Source of the DNA: Tamarix chinensis
Lineage: Eukaryota; Streptophyta; Magnoliopsida; Caryophyllales; Tamaricaceae
Direction: 5' to 3'
Assembly (NCBI GenBank): GCA_030549775.1
Contig: CM060181.1
Coordinates: 51,590,218 to 51,654,217, forward strand
Length of the DNA stretch: 64,000 nt
Of the stretch, positions 11,931 to 26,299 are shown in pieces. Under the pieces are notes generated by a model that did not search any database, was not told the DNA's origin, and worked only from the letters and a program-made list of their open reading frames with translations. Position 1 is the stretch's first letter, and each line of letters begins with the position of its first letter. Position numbers and translations under genes: made by a program.

Positions 11931-12949
11931 TATGTGTTGATTTTGTTCGAGACATTGGAAAATAACCATAGAGTTGATGTCAAGTTCGATTGGTGCTTGA
12001 TAAGAGGGAGTGCTCTATATTCATTAGTTATCATTCTATATGAATTTGATTATGATGTGTCATATAGGACTAATCTAATCTTTTTATTTCTTGTGTGATA
12101 TCTCAATTTTTATCGGTACATGAAAAGTCACATATGTAACATATTTTACAATCAAGCGGCTTAATTTGAATTGATTAAGTGTTTTAAGGATGATATATCA
12201 TTATGGTTCTAGAATTGACTCCGAACGAGGGAATCTTATTTTTTTATCTCCATCTTTGCTTTCTTCTTATGCTAATTAATATTTGTATCAGTTTTAATTG
12301 TATATATTGATAATATGCAATTAATTTGATTGTATGTATGATGATATTCCTTCAAATTATAAGATGGAGGGCAAAGATAAATGATGGTAGACAGCTAAAA
12401 GTCTCCCATTTAATAAACTCAAAATGTATCTAATATGTTCAATTGAAAGATCAAAAGTGATGGATTGATGGCCATATCGCCCATCACCATATATAGATCT
12501 TCATTACTTGAAGATGATGGAAAGTCATCTAAAATGGTAACATTAAGAAGATTACTTAAATATAAACATGATGGATTGATGTCTCATCGCCCATCACCGT
12601 GTGTGTGAAAGTGATCACTTGGTGGTCTCATCGTCTATCACTACATACATATCTCAACACTCTAAGTTGATTGGAGAATATAGTGCTAACCCCTATTACC
12701 CTAAGTTAATGGACGGACACCAGAAGTGGTTACAAAGTTCCCACATACCCAAAGTATGGATGAATGATTGTACATGTGTTCGTAGAAGCATGAAGCTTCC
12801 AACCAATTATATCATTTACAAGTATGCACCTAAGGTATAGAAGGATATGATGCAATTAAGGTGGAAGCTAAAAACATCGCCTAATGATTAAATTTTCATA
12901 AAGACCTTATACATAATTCAATCCTAAAGATCAAATGATTGAAAGGTAA
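11928..12949 (+). pseudogene. copia-2 leader and putative gag remnant
   Basis: No intact gene. The stretch 12601-12840 is open for 79 codons but I cannot match it firmly to a gag domain. Three spaced copies of a tgatg..ctcatcg(c/t)ccatcac motif occur at about 12465-12490, 12570-12600 and 12620-12645, so part of this region arose by short duplications. Placement after the copia-2 LTR is the main reason to call it gag. Confidence 0.3.
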
Positions 12950-13910
12950 TGTAACACCCCTAAAATTCACTCCGAATTTTTTTTCAAAGAATAAAGTGGA
13001 AGCTAAAATAGAATTGGGGAATGTTACCGCCATATCTAACACAAGATAAATGTCCACCATCTATCTCATGCTAGATGTAAGGCTAAAACCTGTCAAACAA
13101 AATTTCAAACATTTATGGCGTCAGGATAACTCCCACAAGGAGATATCCACAGGCAGATGGTAAGTGAATCAATTCACTAAATAAAATCATCGTTGAATGA
13201 ATCAGCGGAACCTGTGAAATAAATCCAAAATTTAAAAGCTTATCAGAGTACGAGAAATTGAAAGTCAATTACAATACCCTTAAAATTTTAAATACAACAC
13301 TTGTAACTTCCAAAGATGAATACAGTTAAACAAGATAAAACTCGATAGATCAAATTCCGGATTACCTACTCTCTCAAACCAAGCCTTCTACCCAAATACA
13401 ATATTCGATCTCAAACCTGCACAAGAGGTCTGCTCCCCACTATCAGTGGATCATCACAGGACCTATTCAACCAAGGTAGTATCAGTACGGGTCCAATACT
13501 GAGTAAATCCCACTACCCTATCTTATGGGGGAGATGTAAACTATAACATCAAGTGCATATTGAATTACGGTGCATTATGTTGATACAATATTATGCATAC
13601 TTAATACCCGCATCATAAGTCCTACCATATACATATAATAACATGCGAAACATATGTAACATTCTATTTAAACATGTAAATTTAAACATGTAAGTGTGGT
13701 ATTACCGAAATATAAAGTAGCTCATGCGCCTCAGGTAGGAATGATTCATATTATTGACAACTCATTGCATGGCCACAATCACATAAACAACATGTAGTAA
13801 TATAGATAATGAAGGCCGGCTATGGTCCGGGTAGACTCATTCTTTAGATCTCTGGTAAATATAGTCGATTCACATCATAGTCTTTATCAATTCATGTGAG
13901 TGCGGGAACC

Positions 13911-14250
13911 CCACTATTATAGCCGGTGGACCGGAATACATACAGGGTAAAACGCTCCTGACCACTATTATTCGCCGGTGGACCGGTCTCCAAGGCAGAA
14001 CGCTCCTAGCCACTATTATTCGCCGGTGGACCGGTCTGACCCCGACTCACATGATGTTTCACTGTAAGTGCTTAGTGTATTTCCCATGGCTTAGCTTCAT
14101 TACGTTTGGTTTTTTTAGCACGGAATCCCCAACTATTATAGTCGGTGGACCGAAAATCATGTAGAGCAAAATGCTCCTGGCCACTATTATTCGCCGGTGG
14201 AACGGTCTCCAGGGCACCCCGGCTCCTGGCCACTATTATTCGCCAGTGGA
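13911..14250 (-). repeat. Hairpin-repeat array in LTR A
   Basis: Six units contain CCAC-TATTATTCGCCG-GTGG or near copies (starts near 13911, 13952, 14011, 14130, 14181, 14231). Between them lie second hairpins such as CAGG-N10-CCTG (13943-13960) and CCAGG-N11-CCTGG (14209-14229). The same layout occurs in LTRs C, E and F. Confidence 0.75.
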
Positions 14251-16779
14251 CCGGTCTGGGTCCGGCTCAACATCTTCCTCTTTAAGTGATTAGTGTCTTA
14301 ACATATCTTATTTGAAAGTATTTTACCCTTGACATGCATGGCTAACTATATCCACACTTATCCTCCCAAGAGGGCCCGTTCCATATCTTGGGACTCTTGC
14401 GCCCCTTATCACACCTCGATATCCATTCCCCTTTACACTTACACATAATGAAAAACAACTCCTAAGGGTGTGGGTTAAGGCCCAACACCTCGTGACATCA
14501 AACTCCACCCACTATTAGCCTCTAGGGTTTCCCTTGAAACCCTAATTGGACCTATGTGGCCCAACTTTCTCTTACTTCACTACCATTAATTCATTTATCG
14601 TCAAACACCTCATCTCAATTAGGTTCAATCCCAAATCATATCACTTTACTCATTAATTTCGTAGGTGATCGAAAACCCTAGTTAGTCACTCCAAACCCTA
14701 GTACATTTCTTCCCCCACAAGTAATCTCTCTACTTTTCACCTAACATTACTTACTGCCTATGACACCCATACTCATCGCTCGTATATTAAATTTCCACTC
14801 TTAACCCATTACTCTATCCTTCCTTAATTGTTCTTACTCCCACATCTTCCCCCATTTTATCCTTTTACCCTACAACATATTATTAATTTCCTAGCATGCA
14901 TGTCTTAGAGGGTCACGTCATAAAATATCATAAACACAATAGAACAATCATTACACACATGTCATAAGGAATTCATATAAACATACCTCAGCTCCAAGCT
15001 GCGCTACAAGTAATTAGTCATTAAAAACATAAAGTACACAACATGGCATAACACATGGTACACAAGGCACATAACACACACATAGTTGTTCTTAGCCACA
15101 TTCTTACAAAACACCCATAAGTGGAGGTAAGTAGAGACTTACTTAAATCCGAAGCTAACTAAGTGAGATAAGAGGGAAAGAGAGAGATCACTAGCTTGAG
15201 GATCCATAATAAAGCTTTCCTAGCTTGCCGATAGAAATTGAAAACTAAGTTAGAAACTATCCTATCGATCAATAATTCAATTATTATAATTAAATCGACA
15301 CAAAGAGACACAAACAATTTTTCTTGGAAAACGTTTCCAAAACCTAGGACTCAAGAGCATAGCTCTATTAAGATTTAAGGTTACAAATAAATCAAAACGG
15401 ATTAATACACATATCACTTGGGACATTTCAAATTAATTTGGAAAGCCCGAGAAAGAATAATCGATTATAAGTTAATTTATCGAAAATGACTTATTCATTA
15501 GGTTTTAAAACTAAATAGGTAAATTGACCATTTGCATAGAACCAAGTCCAAACCAATTATATTAAAACACAATTTAAATGATTTAAAACCCAAGTACAGA
15601 AATCGATTAGATAAAAGACGCATAGCAAAAATCAATTTTATAAAACAATCCCCAAAGATAAGGGTTTATAATCCCTAAACTACGAATCAACCAAATCACT
15701 TCGATTACCTCAAATTGATAGTTTTAAAACACAATTAAACTAATTTTAGATAAATCTAGATAATTAATTTCAACAAAACAATCTTCCTAGTAGCCAATTT
15801 AAGACTATCCATTTTCAAAATTAGGGTTTTAAAGCCCACAACACAAACTCGGGTAATTCAAATTAATTAATTCAAATTAAAGGTGTTAAAAAGCAATTAG
15901 GATCATTTCAACTATTTCTACAAATTTAATTTTAGAAAAACAATTATACACATGATCAATTTCATAATCTCACTTGAAATCTAGGGTTTTAGGCCTGAAA
16001 ATAAAATTCAGTTGAATTCTATTAATTTAATCAAATTGAATGTTTAGAAATGCAATTAAACACATTTTATAACATATCAAATAATCAATTGATCAAAATC
16101 AATAAGAGAAATACCCAATTTAGCACAATTAGGGTTTTTGAGCCCGGAATGCAAATCCGATTAATTCTTGCTAAAATATATAAATTGGCGGCTCGAAATT
16201 ATAATTAAATATATTCTAATATAAATTGCATAGTCAATTGAATAAAACAACCCGATTACACAATCCAATTTAGTCCCTTAAGAGTTTTGACCTAAAAATT
16301 CAATTCCAATTAATTACGCACAATATTCCCAAATCAACTCTTCCAATATGAAATTAAATACATTTCAAACGATATTATAAAATCAATTGAATGAAATAAC
16401 TCAATTATGCGACCAAATTTCATTACACATGAATATTGACCTAGGAATCAAATTCCAATTGATTCCGCATAAATTTCTCAAATTGACGGTTCCGACATGA
16501 AATTAGATACATTTAAAAAAATATTGTAGAATCAATTTATCCAAAATCACCAAAACGGGCGAATCTGAAAAATTTGGGCATAACCCGACCAAAAATCCAA
16601 TTTTCCAAAATTCCAACATAACCATACGATTAACCTATCCAAATCATTCTCGCAGCACATATATACATAACCAAACAGTTAATTTAGCTTATCACAAGCT
16701 AAATCATACTCAATTAAATCAAATCAATGTTAGGGTTTTTCAAAAAATTATACCAAACAAAAATCAACGAACCAGGAAA

Positions 16780-17110
16780 GGCTGGAAGCTTCGTCGGAGG
16801 CTAGGGGTAGCTTGTTGGTCATCACCTGAGCTCGCTGTGGCCGGACGGTGGCACGGTCGGCGCGGCTGCTGCTTGATGCGGTCGAGCTGGCTACGCCACT
16901 GGTGGTAGTTGTGGCCGTCGGTGTCTGCCGACAGTCGACGAAGGAGAAGGGAGGAGCTGGGGAGAGGGGGCGGCTGGGGCTTAGGGCTGCGAACAGGGGG
17001 TAAGTTGGGAATAGATATAGAGAAGGGAAGGGAGAGAAGAAGAGAGAAAAGAAAAAATGGAGAGAGGGGCCGGGGGCACCGACGGGTTTGGGCTCTTTTT
17101 TTTTTTCAAA
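16780..17110 (-). other. Strand-asymmetric GC-rich domain of LTR A
   Basis: A G-rich block on the plus strand (C-rich on the LTR sense strand) in otherwise AT-rich DNA, ending in a run of T. The equivalent block is present near the 5' end of every other long LTR here. The 84-codon open frame at 16909-17163 has no protein character. Confidence 0.6.
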
Positions 17111-17967
17111 TACAAGTACAAAATAAAATACTAAATATCAAAATTATTATTGGAAGAATTTAATCTAAAATTTATTTAACGAAAATTTATTTTGAAAGGA
17201 TCCGGAGGCTTAAAATTAATATACGAGCCATATAAAGAATTTCAGGAATGTTTTCGGAAATTTTACCAACAAACATAAAAAATTTGTTTTGCTTACGGAA
17301 ATACATTATAAGACCCCGAAATAATATTTAAAAATATATAAGAAAATATTTAAGTCAAATTCTAATAAACCGAGACCAATTTTAATAATTTCTGAAATCG
17401 GTTTTCCGCAAACTAGAAAAAGCGTAAAATAGAAGAAAATTAATTTCAAGAAGAAATTCATAAATAATCTCCGAAAAACCTTTTTAATTTAAAACTTTCC
17501 GAAAATATTAACGATTTCCGAAAATAAATAAATTTAAAGTCTGAAATATTTTCTACGGATAAAATTATTAAAATAACTTTAATTATTTTAAATCAAATTT
17601 TATAATTTAAATAATATATTTCGCCAACGAAATATAACTCCAAAATAAAGTTGTAATCACACGACGAAGTTATAATCGAGAACGAATCTAAAATAGAAAA
17701 ATCAAAATACGAGAAAGAACGGGAATATATATTTTTAACCGAAAATCGAAATCATAAGAATATAATAAAATCATTGTCGTGAACAAATTTATCTAGAATG
17801 GCTCGCAATGACAACGATTAATTCAATTCAATTATGAATTCGAAATCGTCGATAAATCCATCAAACGAATACAAATTAAAATAATTAATTATTTACATTA
17901 AATTACGCTAATAAAATCATTAAAATTAATAAATTTGGATTTTCAAAATATGGGGTATTACAGGTAA

Positions 17968-20093
17968 TGAATACTTTTGTGTAATTTAATCAAGGAGATC
18001 AAAAATTTGAAAGTATTTTAAAACTTACGTAATATTAACAAAGAAGATTAGATGGTATTAAATACGTCAAATGCATTTCTATCTAGAAGTTCAAACTATT
18101 TGGTGGTTCATAGACCCCTAAACTAATTTTATTTTTGCACTTTCTATTTATGCATTTTTAATTCTTACAATTTATTTTTTGTAATTTTAATTTTTGTAAT
18201 ATTTAAATTATATTTTCAATCATAGAGTAGTGATGATGGCTTTATGCATAATTTATCAACCATATATTCATACGACTATGCACCTACTTTGCAATTGGTA
18301 GTGGTTAAAACCTACCATAATCAAATCTCCTCCATCATCGCAGTGGTTGGAGTATTTACAATAGTCTAAACTTGGTGGGAAGAGATATTTTAATGGTTGA
18401 AGCTTAAATATTTCTATCCAATAAGCAATTTAATAGTTAAAGCTTGAAGATTCCCATTCAATTATTAGTGTAATGGTTGAAACATGAAGTTTACCATTTG
18501 ATATAAGTAATTTAATGGTACAGGTTAAATCCTTTCCATGTCATGGACTTGAATATGATCTAAAAGGTCAATTTATTCGATTCAAATGCCATTATACGTT
18601 CTATTTTAAAGATGAAGTATTTTATGAGCTTTTAATGTTTTTGGTGTGATAAATTTATTAAAAGATTTCCTAATTTAACAGTCAATAACACAATTGTGCA
18701 TGGTATTGTACCTAAGTTCCTAGCGAACTTACTATAGTTTATGAGTAGTTGATGTTATTATTACCATAAATATCGGATAGATGTAAGCCCGAGATAACTA
18801 CACGATATATGCATTTGTTATATTTGAAAAACCAAATGTCACTAAATAAAAGTTAGTAAAGTAAAAAATATTATCTTTGTGGTATGAGAAATAAGATCAC
18901 ATTAGTGCAGTAATGATAGAAACGTTCTTTGAAAATTGTATGAACACCCACTTAGAATCGTGAAGATTCTTTTTAATTGGTGGTCTCATATGAATGAAAT
19001 ATTATTCTTGACAAATTTACAGTCGTGATAATGTAAAAAAACAAAAAATCTCCTATATCTTTAATTGAATTCAAGTTAACACATGTGGACCATTTAAATA
19101 CACCATGGTATATAATGATGCATCAATGTAAGGTTACATGTCATATTTTATAACTAATATTGTTGTATTGGAACAAAAGTGAATAGTCATTCAATAGGGA
19201 TAAAAATACAATAAATGCTTCAAGATGGAAGCATAACAACCTAGTAAAGTTGTTGATTATGTATTTGATTTGTATGCCCTTGTTAGTGAAGTTTTCAAGT
19301 GATATGTTAATATGCATACAAAGATTTTTGGTATAGACTAATCACATAAGCCAAGTTCATTGGAATATACATGATGATTATTTAAAAAAAAATATGATGA
19401 GTCTTATGTGTGCCTACACTCCACCATGGATTTGAATTTAAGCCATAAAGAATGATAGGAATGTTTATTTCCTCATCCTAAGGGGGAGAGAAGAGGAGAT
19501 CAGGATTATAAAGCAAGCCAGTACTTAGAAGACATTTTACATGATATATGGACCTAAAGGAAAATCAAAATGCACTTGATAAACCTTATGCTTTCTTGAT
19601 GTAGCTTAGCTACAAATTATGATTATTATGGCCGATAAATTATGAAAGTCATTTATATTTTGACTAAAGTTCCAACTCAAATAGAAGTTCTTGTGGTGGC
19701 TTCAAATAAGTTAATGGCAAGTATAGTATAAATACGCTAGAAGCATATGACATGGGTCCAAATAGATGAACACTCGAAAGAGGATTTATGATCCTTGAAA
19801 AGGACAGAAAACTTGAGACAATGAGTTGATATTCCATATGGATAGAATCTAAGAAAAGATTATGCCAGAGAATGAAATATCCATGAATTATCCTTACATT
19901 AGTGTAATATGTTATGTGGTAGGCATTGGTAATATCTTTACCTAAACAGTTACAACTGATAATGGATAAAAGTGAGAAGTATTCTCAATTCATTATGGAA
20001 TGCCATTAGAGATATGATAGATGAGTTGGAATATTCAAATGTGTCCACTTCATGAGCGTGATTTATATGGATAAGAAGTCCCATATATAAAGG
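17968..20093 (+). pseudogene. copia-2 integrase/linker remnant
   Basis: This resumes after solo LTR A. Around 19070-19180 residues CGPFKYTMVYNDAS are visible, matching the integrase core start of Ale/Retrofit-like copia elements. Around 19440-19500 FPHPKGGEK fits the post-integrase linker. At 19670-19720 VPTQIEVLVVASNKLMAS fits the following Pro/Ser linker. A repeated taatggttgaagctt-like motif occurs three to four times at 18385-18510. Stops are frequent in all frames. Confidence 0.5.
18385..18520. repeat. Short imperfect tandem repeat
   Basis: Three to four copies, about 50 bp apart, of a motif like taatggttgaagcttgaaga followed by ttccca-ttcaat. It lies inside the copia-2 remnant. Confidence 0.55.
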
Positions 20094-21914
20094 TGTAACA
20101 CCCCAAATTTTTGAAACAGAAATTTTTTGTTTTTAAGATCATGTGGAAGCGTTTGAAAAACAAAACTACGGAATGTTACCACCACATCAACCATGATAGA
20201 GGTGTGATCATCACCTAACCCATGCCTAAGAAAAGGCAAAATGGAACAAGGAACCAAAATAATGCATGATCATATTACCAATGTGACAATACTGGATAAT
20301 AAAGACAAGAACAATATTATAGATAGAATGAACTTGATAGTTTTACAAAATCAAATATAGGAAATTGAGCCAAGAGTTTAAATAACCAAAAATACAAAAA
20401 CATCCCAACATAGTGGGTAAAATACTAATAATTGATTAGCCTAATTCTTAGGCACAATCATAAACCTCTAACCGCAAGCAATGACCCACCAATGGCCCAT
20501 GTCGTCACCTTCAGCATTCTCTAACTGAGAGTTGTAACCCTACAAATCGTCCTCTACTCCCTGGACTAGAAGCCAGATCATCACAGTGACTATACAAGTG
20601 TAGTATTAGTACGGTGAAGTATTGGTAAAATATACTACCAAAAACATGGTAAGGCTCATACAACACATTAAAGTCATATAACAATATGGTGATATAATAT
20701 TGATACAAATCAGGTATAACATAGCATGCTTGTATGGAAATTATGGAAGTATGGAAATACAATAATGCATGCAAGTCATACACTATAAGCCACATTAGAA
20801 TTTCTCTTTTAGTGACAAAGTTTCGGTTAATAAGATTGTAACATCCCAAAATTTACTACTGAAAATTTTCGTTTGTAGAGTTAAGCGCGGAAGCTAAAAC
20901 AATTAAAACGAAGGGTGTTACTGCCACACTTGGTACAAGTTCGATTTCCTCTACCATTTTCATACCAAGTGCTAAGGCTGAAATCATTACTCTGCTTAAA
21001 TTAATAATATGATTACAAAAATCATAATAGAGAGAACGTCAGATAAATACCATGCTAATTAAAAACAACATCAGTAGTTTACAAAAGTCAAGAGAGAAAT
21101 TACAGGAGGACATAAGGATCCAAATACAACCGAAAATAAGATAGCAAAAGAGACACTGGATAGCCCTATGCTCTTAAATTCGAACTATCAGCATTTGACT
21201 GAACTCGAAGGCTAGCTTGCAAAGTCCACTACCCATTGAATATACAGGGGCCCATGAGATTGAACCCTTCAGTACTACGATATTGAGCAATCCTTTATAC
21301 CAAACTAATATGATAAAACAACATTAACACGTGAAAGGCATACAACTAACATGGTATAAGACATATATATACACATATGAGGATTGAGATACAATCATCA
21401 TTTAGACAATCAAGTTCCATTAAGGTCATGTACTACTCATATTCATTCATCTATAACAACTAAAACTACCAATGAACATCCCAGAGATACTCTATGAAGC
21501 AATAGGTAAAACCTAACTCTACACCACAATTTTAACATTCACAGCATAATTCATTACCTAGCATAAATCCCAACCAATTACATAGATCACAAGTATGTTC
21601 ACAAGTATAATATACTAAGATCCATATCATCTTTGCTATACTTATAGGTACAGTATAATAAAATTCATAACATTACAGATATACATATAGGTATAGCATA
21701 ATAAAATTCATGATATTATAGGTATACTTACAGGTATAGTATAATAAAATCCATAACATCACATGTATGCTCACAGACATAATACCAACATAGGTAGGCA
21801 TAAAGGCTGCTACCGAAACCATAGGTAGGCACAAAGGCTACTATCGAACAATCCAATAATCCAATAATCATCATTATTATATCTAATTTTATTTATTTAC
21901 AATGAGCTCAGGGA

Positions 21915-22430
21915 CCTCACTATTCTTACACGGTGGGACGGTTTAAAGTACCTCTCAGTGACAACACACTTGAGCCACTATTATCGTATGGTGGAATGAA
22001 CCCAATAACTCTCAGGATAAAACGCTCTTGAGACACTATTTTTAACTAGTGGAATGGTTTGAATCACCTCTCAGGAACAACATACTTGAGTCACTATTAT
22101 CGTTTGGTGGAACGAACCCTACACCTAGTCCTGACTCACGTAATATTCCACTTTAAATAATTAGTATCTTATTCATCACTTGACTCATATCATATTCGTA
22201 TTCACATTGAGTATAGGGCCCCACTATTTTTACTCTAGTGGAACAGACTGAAGCACCTCTTAGGGACAGTATACCTGAACCACTATTATCATCCGGTGGA
22301 ATGGACCCAACACCTCTCAAGGAAAAATACTCCTAATCCACTATTCTTAACCTGTGGAATGGTTTAAATCACCTCTTAGGGACAATACACCTAAGCCACT
22401 ATTATCATCCGGTGGAACGGAGCCATAAAC
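21915..22430 (-). repeat. Hairpin-repeat array in LTR C
   Basis: Eight units of CCAC(or TCAC/ACAC)-TATT-N8-GTGG alternate with a second hairpin whose arms vary together: CTCAGG-N10-CTTGAG (22011-22032), CTCAGG-N9-CTTGAG (22070-22090) and CTTAGG-N9-CCTAAG (22375-22395). Confidence 0.8.
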
Positions 22431-24239
22431 TCCTCGGCCCAACTCATGTGATATTTCACTTTAAATGATTTTATGAGTACAAAAAATAATTAAGGTAAGT
22501 AAGACATCAACATACGGATAACAATGCATTTCTCAAAGACTACAAGTTTATTTACCCCAATAAATCCTAATTTCACACTTTAGGCATAACTCCTCCCATA
22601 TTGATCATTTACCCACCATATTTAGTATATCTTCCTTAAATAATATTTTTATTAATATACCCAAAATTCAAATTCCCACATCTCGCACATGTGATAATAG
22701 CCCTATCTAAAAAATTACTATTCACAAGGCTCCCAAAATCCTAATTTCACAGGTAAGTCATAACTTTTTCCACAAGGCTCATTTAATTACCAAATTCAAT
22801 ATACATCCCTAAAATACCAAAATTGAAAACATCTCCAAAATTCATGACCTAATTCCAATGTTATACACATGTGATAAATATATTATCGTTTTAAGGTTAG
22901 TACTCCCACTTAGACCATTTTCTTATTTGAGGAACTTATGACATTCATAATTACTCCAATCACTCCACATGATCTTAATAGAATATTTTTAATCTACCTA
23001 ACACATTAAAATAACGAAATTCCCATATTGACTTATATTGTCCAAAATACCCTTAAAGATAACGATAGCCCTTATTTTAAAAAAAGCTTATATTTTCAAT
23101 ATCATTATTTCCAAATCCTTCATTAATCAACATACATCTTAAATATAATTATTCTCCACTCATCATACTATAATAAGTCTAGAATTACAACCATATATCA
23201 CATTGAACCACTTAGGGTTTTCCACGTAAGGCATTATCGTAATGATATTGCATAAAATACATATATATCTAATTTCCATACTTAATTATTTTTACTTATT
23301 TTCAACTATCCAAGACCATCAAAATCAAGTTCAATATTGAGGCCAACATTAAAAATACACTAAGGCCACCCAAGGCTCAATTATTCACATTTGGACACAT
23401 TAGGCCAAAAATGACCAAAATACCCTTGAGCCCAAAATTTCTAGATTATCATATGTTTAAATACTAATTCTAATTCATTAATTAATTTATTGTGAAATGT
23501 CTAAAACACCATAAATAAATTATTTATTACGTGATCTAAATTATTAGATATGCCAAATGACCATTTTTCCCTTATACATAATTCTGCATATAAAATCCTA
23601 TTATGCACTTTTAATCCATCCAAAACACATGCTCATATACTCAACAATAGATAATACACATTAAACATGTTTTTTTGGATAAAAATTATAACACATTCAA
23701 AATGAAAAAATTACCCCTAGGGCACTTATCCATAATAATTATTCTAGACTTATGTTCAAGCATACTTAACTTATTATATTATACATACCTATTATACAAA
23801 ATATGTTCCTAACATAATAATCATTTTGATCACATATTCATATTCGATATATTACATATCAAATAACATGCTTAATTTTTTTTGATTTTTATGATAACAA
23901 TTAATAATACATAATTATATCGTAATGTATCATGCATAACACATTTCACACATAAAAACCTTGATATGCTATCACGCAATATTTATCATTTTAGTAGAGT
24001 ATAACAATTACCTAAATTTTAGCAAAAATACAAAAAATAGTGGTATCCTACTAAAGTTATCGGATCCTGCTAATCAACCTTTCGTACCTTAAAATAATAC
24101 TAAAATTACTAAATTAATATCTATCTGGTAAAATAATAATTATAATAATAAAATATTTATTTTTCAAAAATTACCAAAATACCCTTACATTTAAAATGGG
24201 AACCAAAAATATTTAAAAAAAATATAACACAACTCACGC

Positions 24240-25330
24240 TGCATGCACAACGTTAGCCATCCACACGTGAGGGAAAAAGAGGGTAGCAGGGAGGTGCGTG
24301 GTGTGCAAGCTGACTACGAGGGTGAGGTAGGGAGAAGAGGAGGGAAGGGGCTGTTGGCTGCGGTGGTGTTGGTTGGCTGTAGTGGTGGTGATGGGGTGGC
24401 GCTGTCAGCAGTGGTAGGCGGTAGTGGTGGCTCGATTGGGGGTTGGTAACGCAGGAAGTGAATTGGCTGTGGGTAGTGGAGATGGTGGGTGGTGCTGCTA
24501 GACGACATAGGAAAGTGGAGGGGCAGGAAGAAGAGGAACAAGGGGAGAAGGGAGGTTGCGAGATGTTTGATGGTGGCTGGCTTGGGGGCTAAAGGCAAGG
24601 GGATATGAAGGGATGAGGAGAAAGGTGCACAGGAGAAGGTAGTGGGGACTGGGTGGATGGGAGCTGGGATAGGTGGTGCTACTAGTGTTGTAGCTGTAGT
24701 AGGGGTAGCTCGTTGGATGCATGTGCGGGTAGAGGAGAAGGGAGAAGAGGAAGAAGGCAGGGGTTCGATGGTGGAGCTGTAGTTATTGATGGCTAGGCTT
24801 GGCGGTGGTGGTTCAAATGGTAGAGGGTGGAGGTTGGGACGGTGTGCTGGGGTTATTTTGGTGAGGGAGACGTGCAGGGAGAGAGTTGGGAGGAGGTTGT
24901 TGCTGGCTAGAGTTATGGGAAAGGGAGGTACCGGTTGGGAGCTTTTTGGAGTAGGGGTGGTGGTGGTTAGCACAAGTAAGGTGGTTATATGCAGAGGAGC
25001 TGGCTGGATGGGGAAGGCAGGGGAATAGTGGTGGAGTTGGTGTGCTAGGGTGTGCGTGCGTGTGGTGTGGCTGGTTGGTTGCTGGTTTGGGGGCCTGGGG
25101 TGGCACGAAATGGTTGGGGGTTGGGAGTATGTGTGTGTATGTATATAATGCAAGTGTTGTTTGGTTAGGGGGAATGGTGACGAAAAGGAATAGAGGGGGA
25201 AGGGGGCTAGGTTGGAGTGTACAGTAATGTGTAGAGTGTGTATGTATGTACAAATGCGCAGAGGGTGGAGGTGATAGTAGTGTGCAATAAGGAGAATACA
25301 AAGAAAAATTTTGGGGGAGATATTTGGGAC
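24240..25330 (-). other. Strand-asymmetric G-rich domain of LTR C, with long non-coding open frames
   Basis: The plus strand is rich in G and poor in C for about 1.1 kb. The minus strand is correspondingly C-rich, which removes stop codons and leaves a 279-codon open frame (25153-24314) and a second of 174 codons (25337-24813) in another frame. Both translate to Ser/Pro/Thr/His-rich low-complexity sequence with no domain, so I do not call a gene. Confidence 0.65.
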
Positions 25331-26299
25331 ACGACAAAGGGTAGAGTAAGGGATAAAATAATAGGATTGGGTAGGAATTTATTTATTTAGTTTTAGGTTT
25401 AATTTGGATAGGTTAGGGTACCAGATAGAAAAATAATTCAAGAAAATTTATCTAGGTAAATATAGGTTAAAAAGGGTCGAAAAGAGTAAAATAATCAGGA
25501 ATAAATTTTAGAAAATTATTTTTGGGTTACGGATCAAAATATTATTCGTAAAATAATTTAGGATAATATTTAATGATACAACTAGGATTAAATTAAATAA
25601 TCCAATTTCTATCAAAATTTTAACCTGATTAACTTTATACTTAAACCATCGTAATAATACGAATAATAATAACACTTTTAATATTAAACCTCCTAAAATA
25701 ATAATTATAACTAATCATATGATTATTATTTATAATTAAGATCTTTAAAAATGGGGTATTATAAAGATAGTCATTTGACCACACCTAGTTCTCCACCATG
25801 AAAAAAAGTCACGAGATCACAAATAATCACAATGGGATACCACACCCATCACACAAGGTCAAGATACATCAAAGGGGCTTTCTTTAGGGATACCACACCC
25901 ACCACACATTAAGTGCACTTGCCACACATCATGATACAACACCCACTGTATGTGGAATGTCTTCGCCTTGGGGGCTAAAAAGTTGGGATACTAAACCCGC
26001 CTAAGCAATGGACAATATGAAGTACCAAGGGGCTTGTACTGGGATATCTCACCCACCCGCATTAGACACTGATGATATGCTGGCTTACTATAGTATAATC
26101 CTATATCTTAAAGATATGCGCATGCCCCCTATTGATCGCAACCTAGTAGAGAAGGAAATAGGTATTGAGTGAAAAATATAACAAAGGGAAACCCACCCCT
26201 AACTCTTGGAAGCTACCTCAAGAGTCAGATAAAAATGCTCGAATGAAATCTTAAACCATTAATTTATATCACAAGTGATATCACAAATCACAACAAAGT

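Larger units (their letters stand above)
12950..17962 (-). mobile_element. Solo LTR A (5.0 kb, gypsy/chromovirus family) with TSD GGTAA
   Basis: It begins TGTAACACCCC and ends GGGGTATTACA and is flanked on both sides by GGTAA (12945-12949 and 17963-17967), the 5-bp duplication expected of LTR-element integration. No coding domain lies between, so this is a solo LTR left by recombination. Orientation is minus: its left edge carries the family's 3'-LTR signature (gtggaagct block), which ends forward copies D, E and F. Long for an LTR, but long LTRs are known in the Tekay/Del chromovirus lineage. Confidence 0.85.
11463..20093 (+). mobile_element. Second copia retrotransposon copia-2 (very degenerate, split by LTR A)
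   Basis: The 5' end looks like a copia LTR (11463-11862, TGTTGAAATT to TATAACA) followed by a cgttatctacacg leader, the decayed form of the cacgttatcagcacg motif common after LTRs of the Ale/Retrofit type. Integrase-like residues survive at 19070-19180 (CGPFKYTMVYNDAS) and post-integrase linker residues at 19440-19770. Solo LTR A (12950-17962) interrupts it and LTR B cuts its 3' side at 20094. I do not see its RT, RNase H or 3' LTR in the window. Assigning all pieces to one element is an inference from order and orientation. Confidence 0.55.
20837..25763 (-). mobile_element. Solo LTR C (4.9 kb, gypsy family) with TSD AAGAT
   Basis: It runs from TGTAACATCCC to GGGGTATTATA (the usual CA end has become TA) and is flanked by AAGAT on both sides (20832-20836, 25764-25768). 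It is nested in LTR B. It contains no polyprotein, so it is a solo LTR. Orientation is minus, shown by the left-edge block with gcggaagct. Its hairpin array (21915-22440), motif ccaaaataccctt (several copies) and G-rich domain match A and F. Confidence 0.87.

Noticed and set aside
20511..20849. 112-codon minus-strand frame
   Set aside because: It sits in the LTR B sequence and runs across the B/C junction into LTR C; no domain, composition typical of AT-rich non-coding DNA.
24314..25153. 279-codon open frame on the minus strand
   Set aside because: It lies in the C-rich minus strand of LTR C, is Ser/Pro/Thr/His-rich low complexity without a domain, and overlaps another long frame; base composition explains it.
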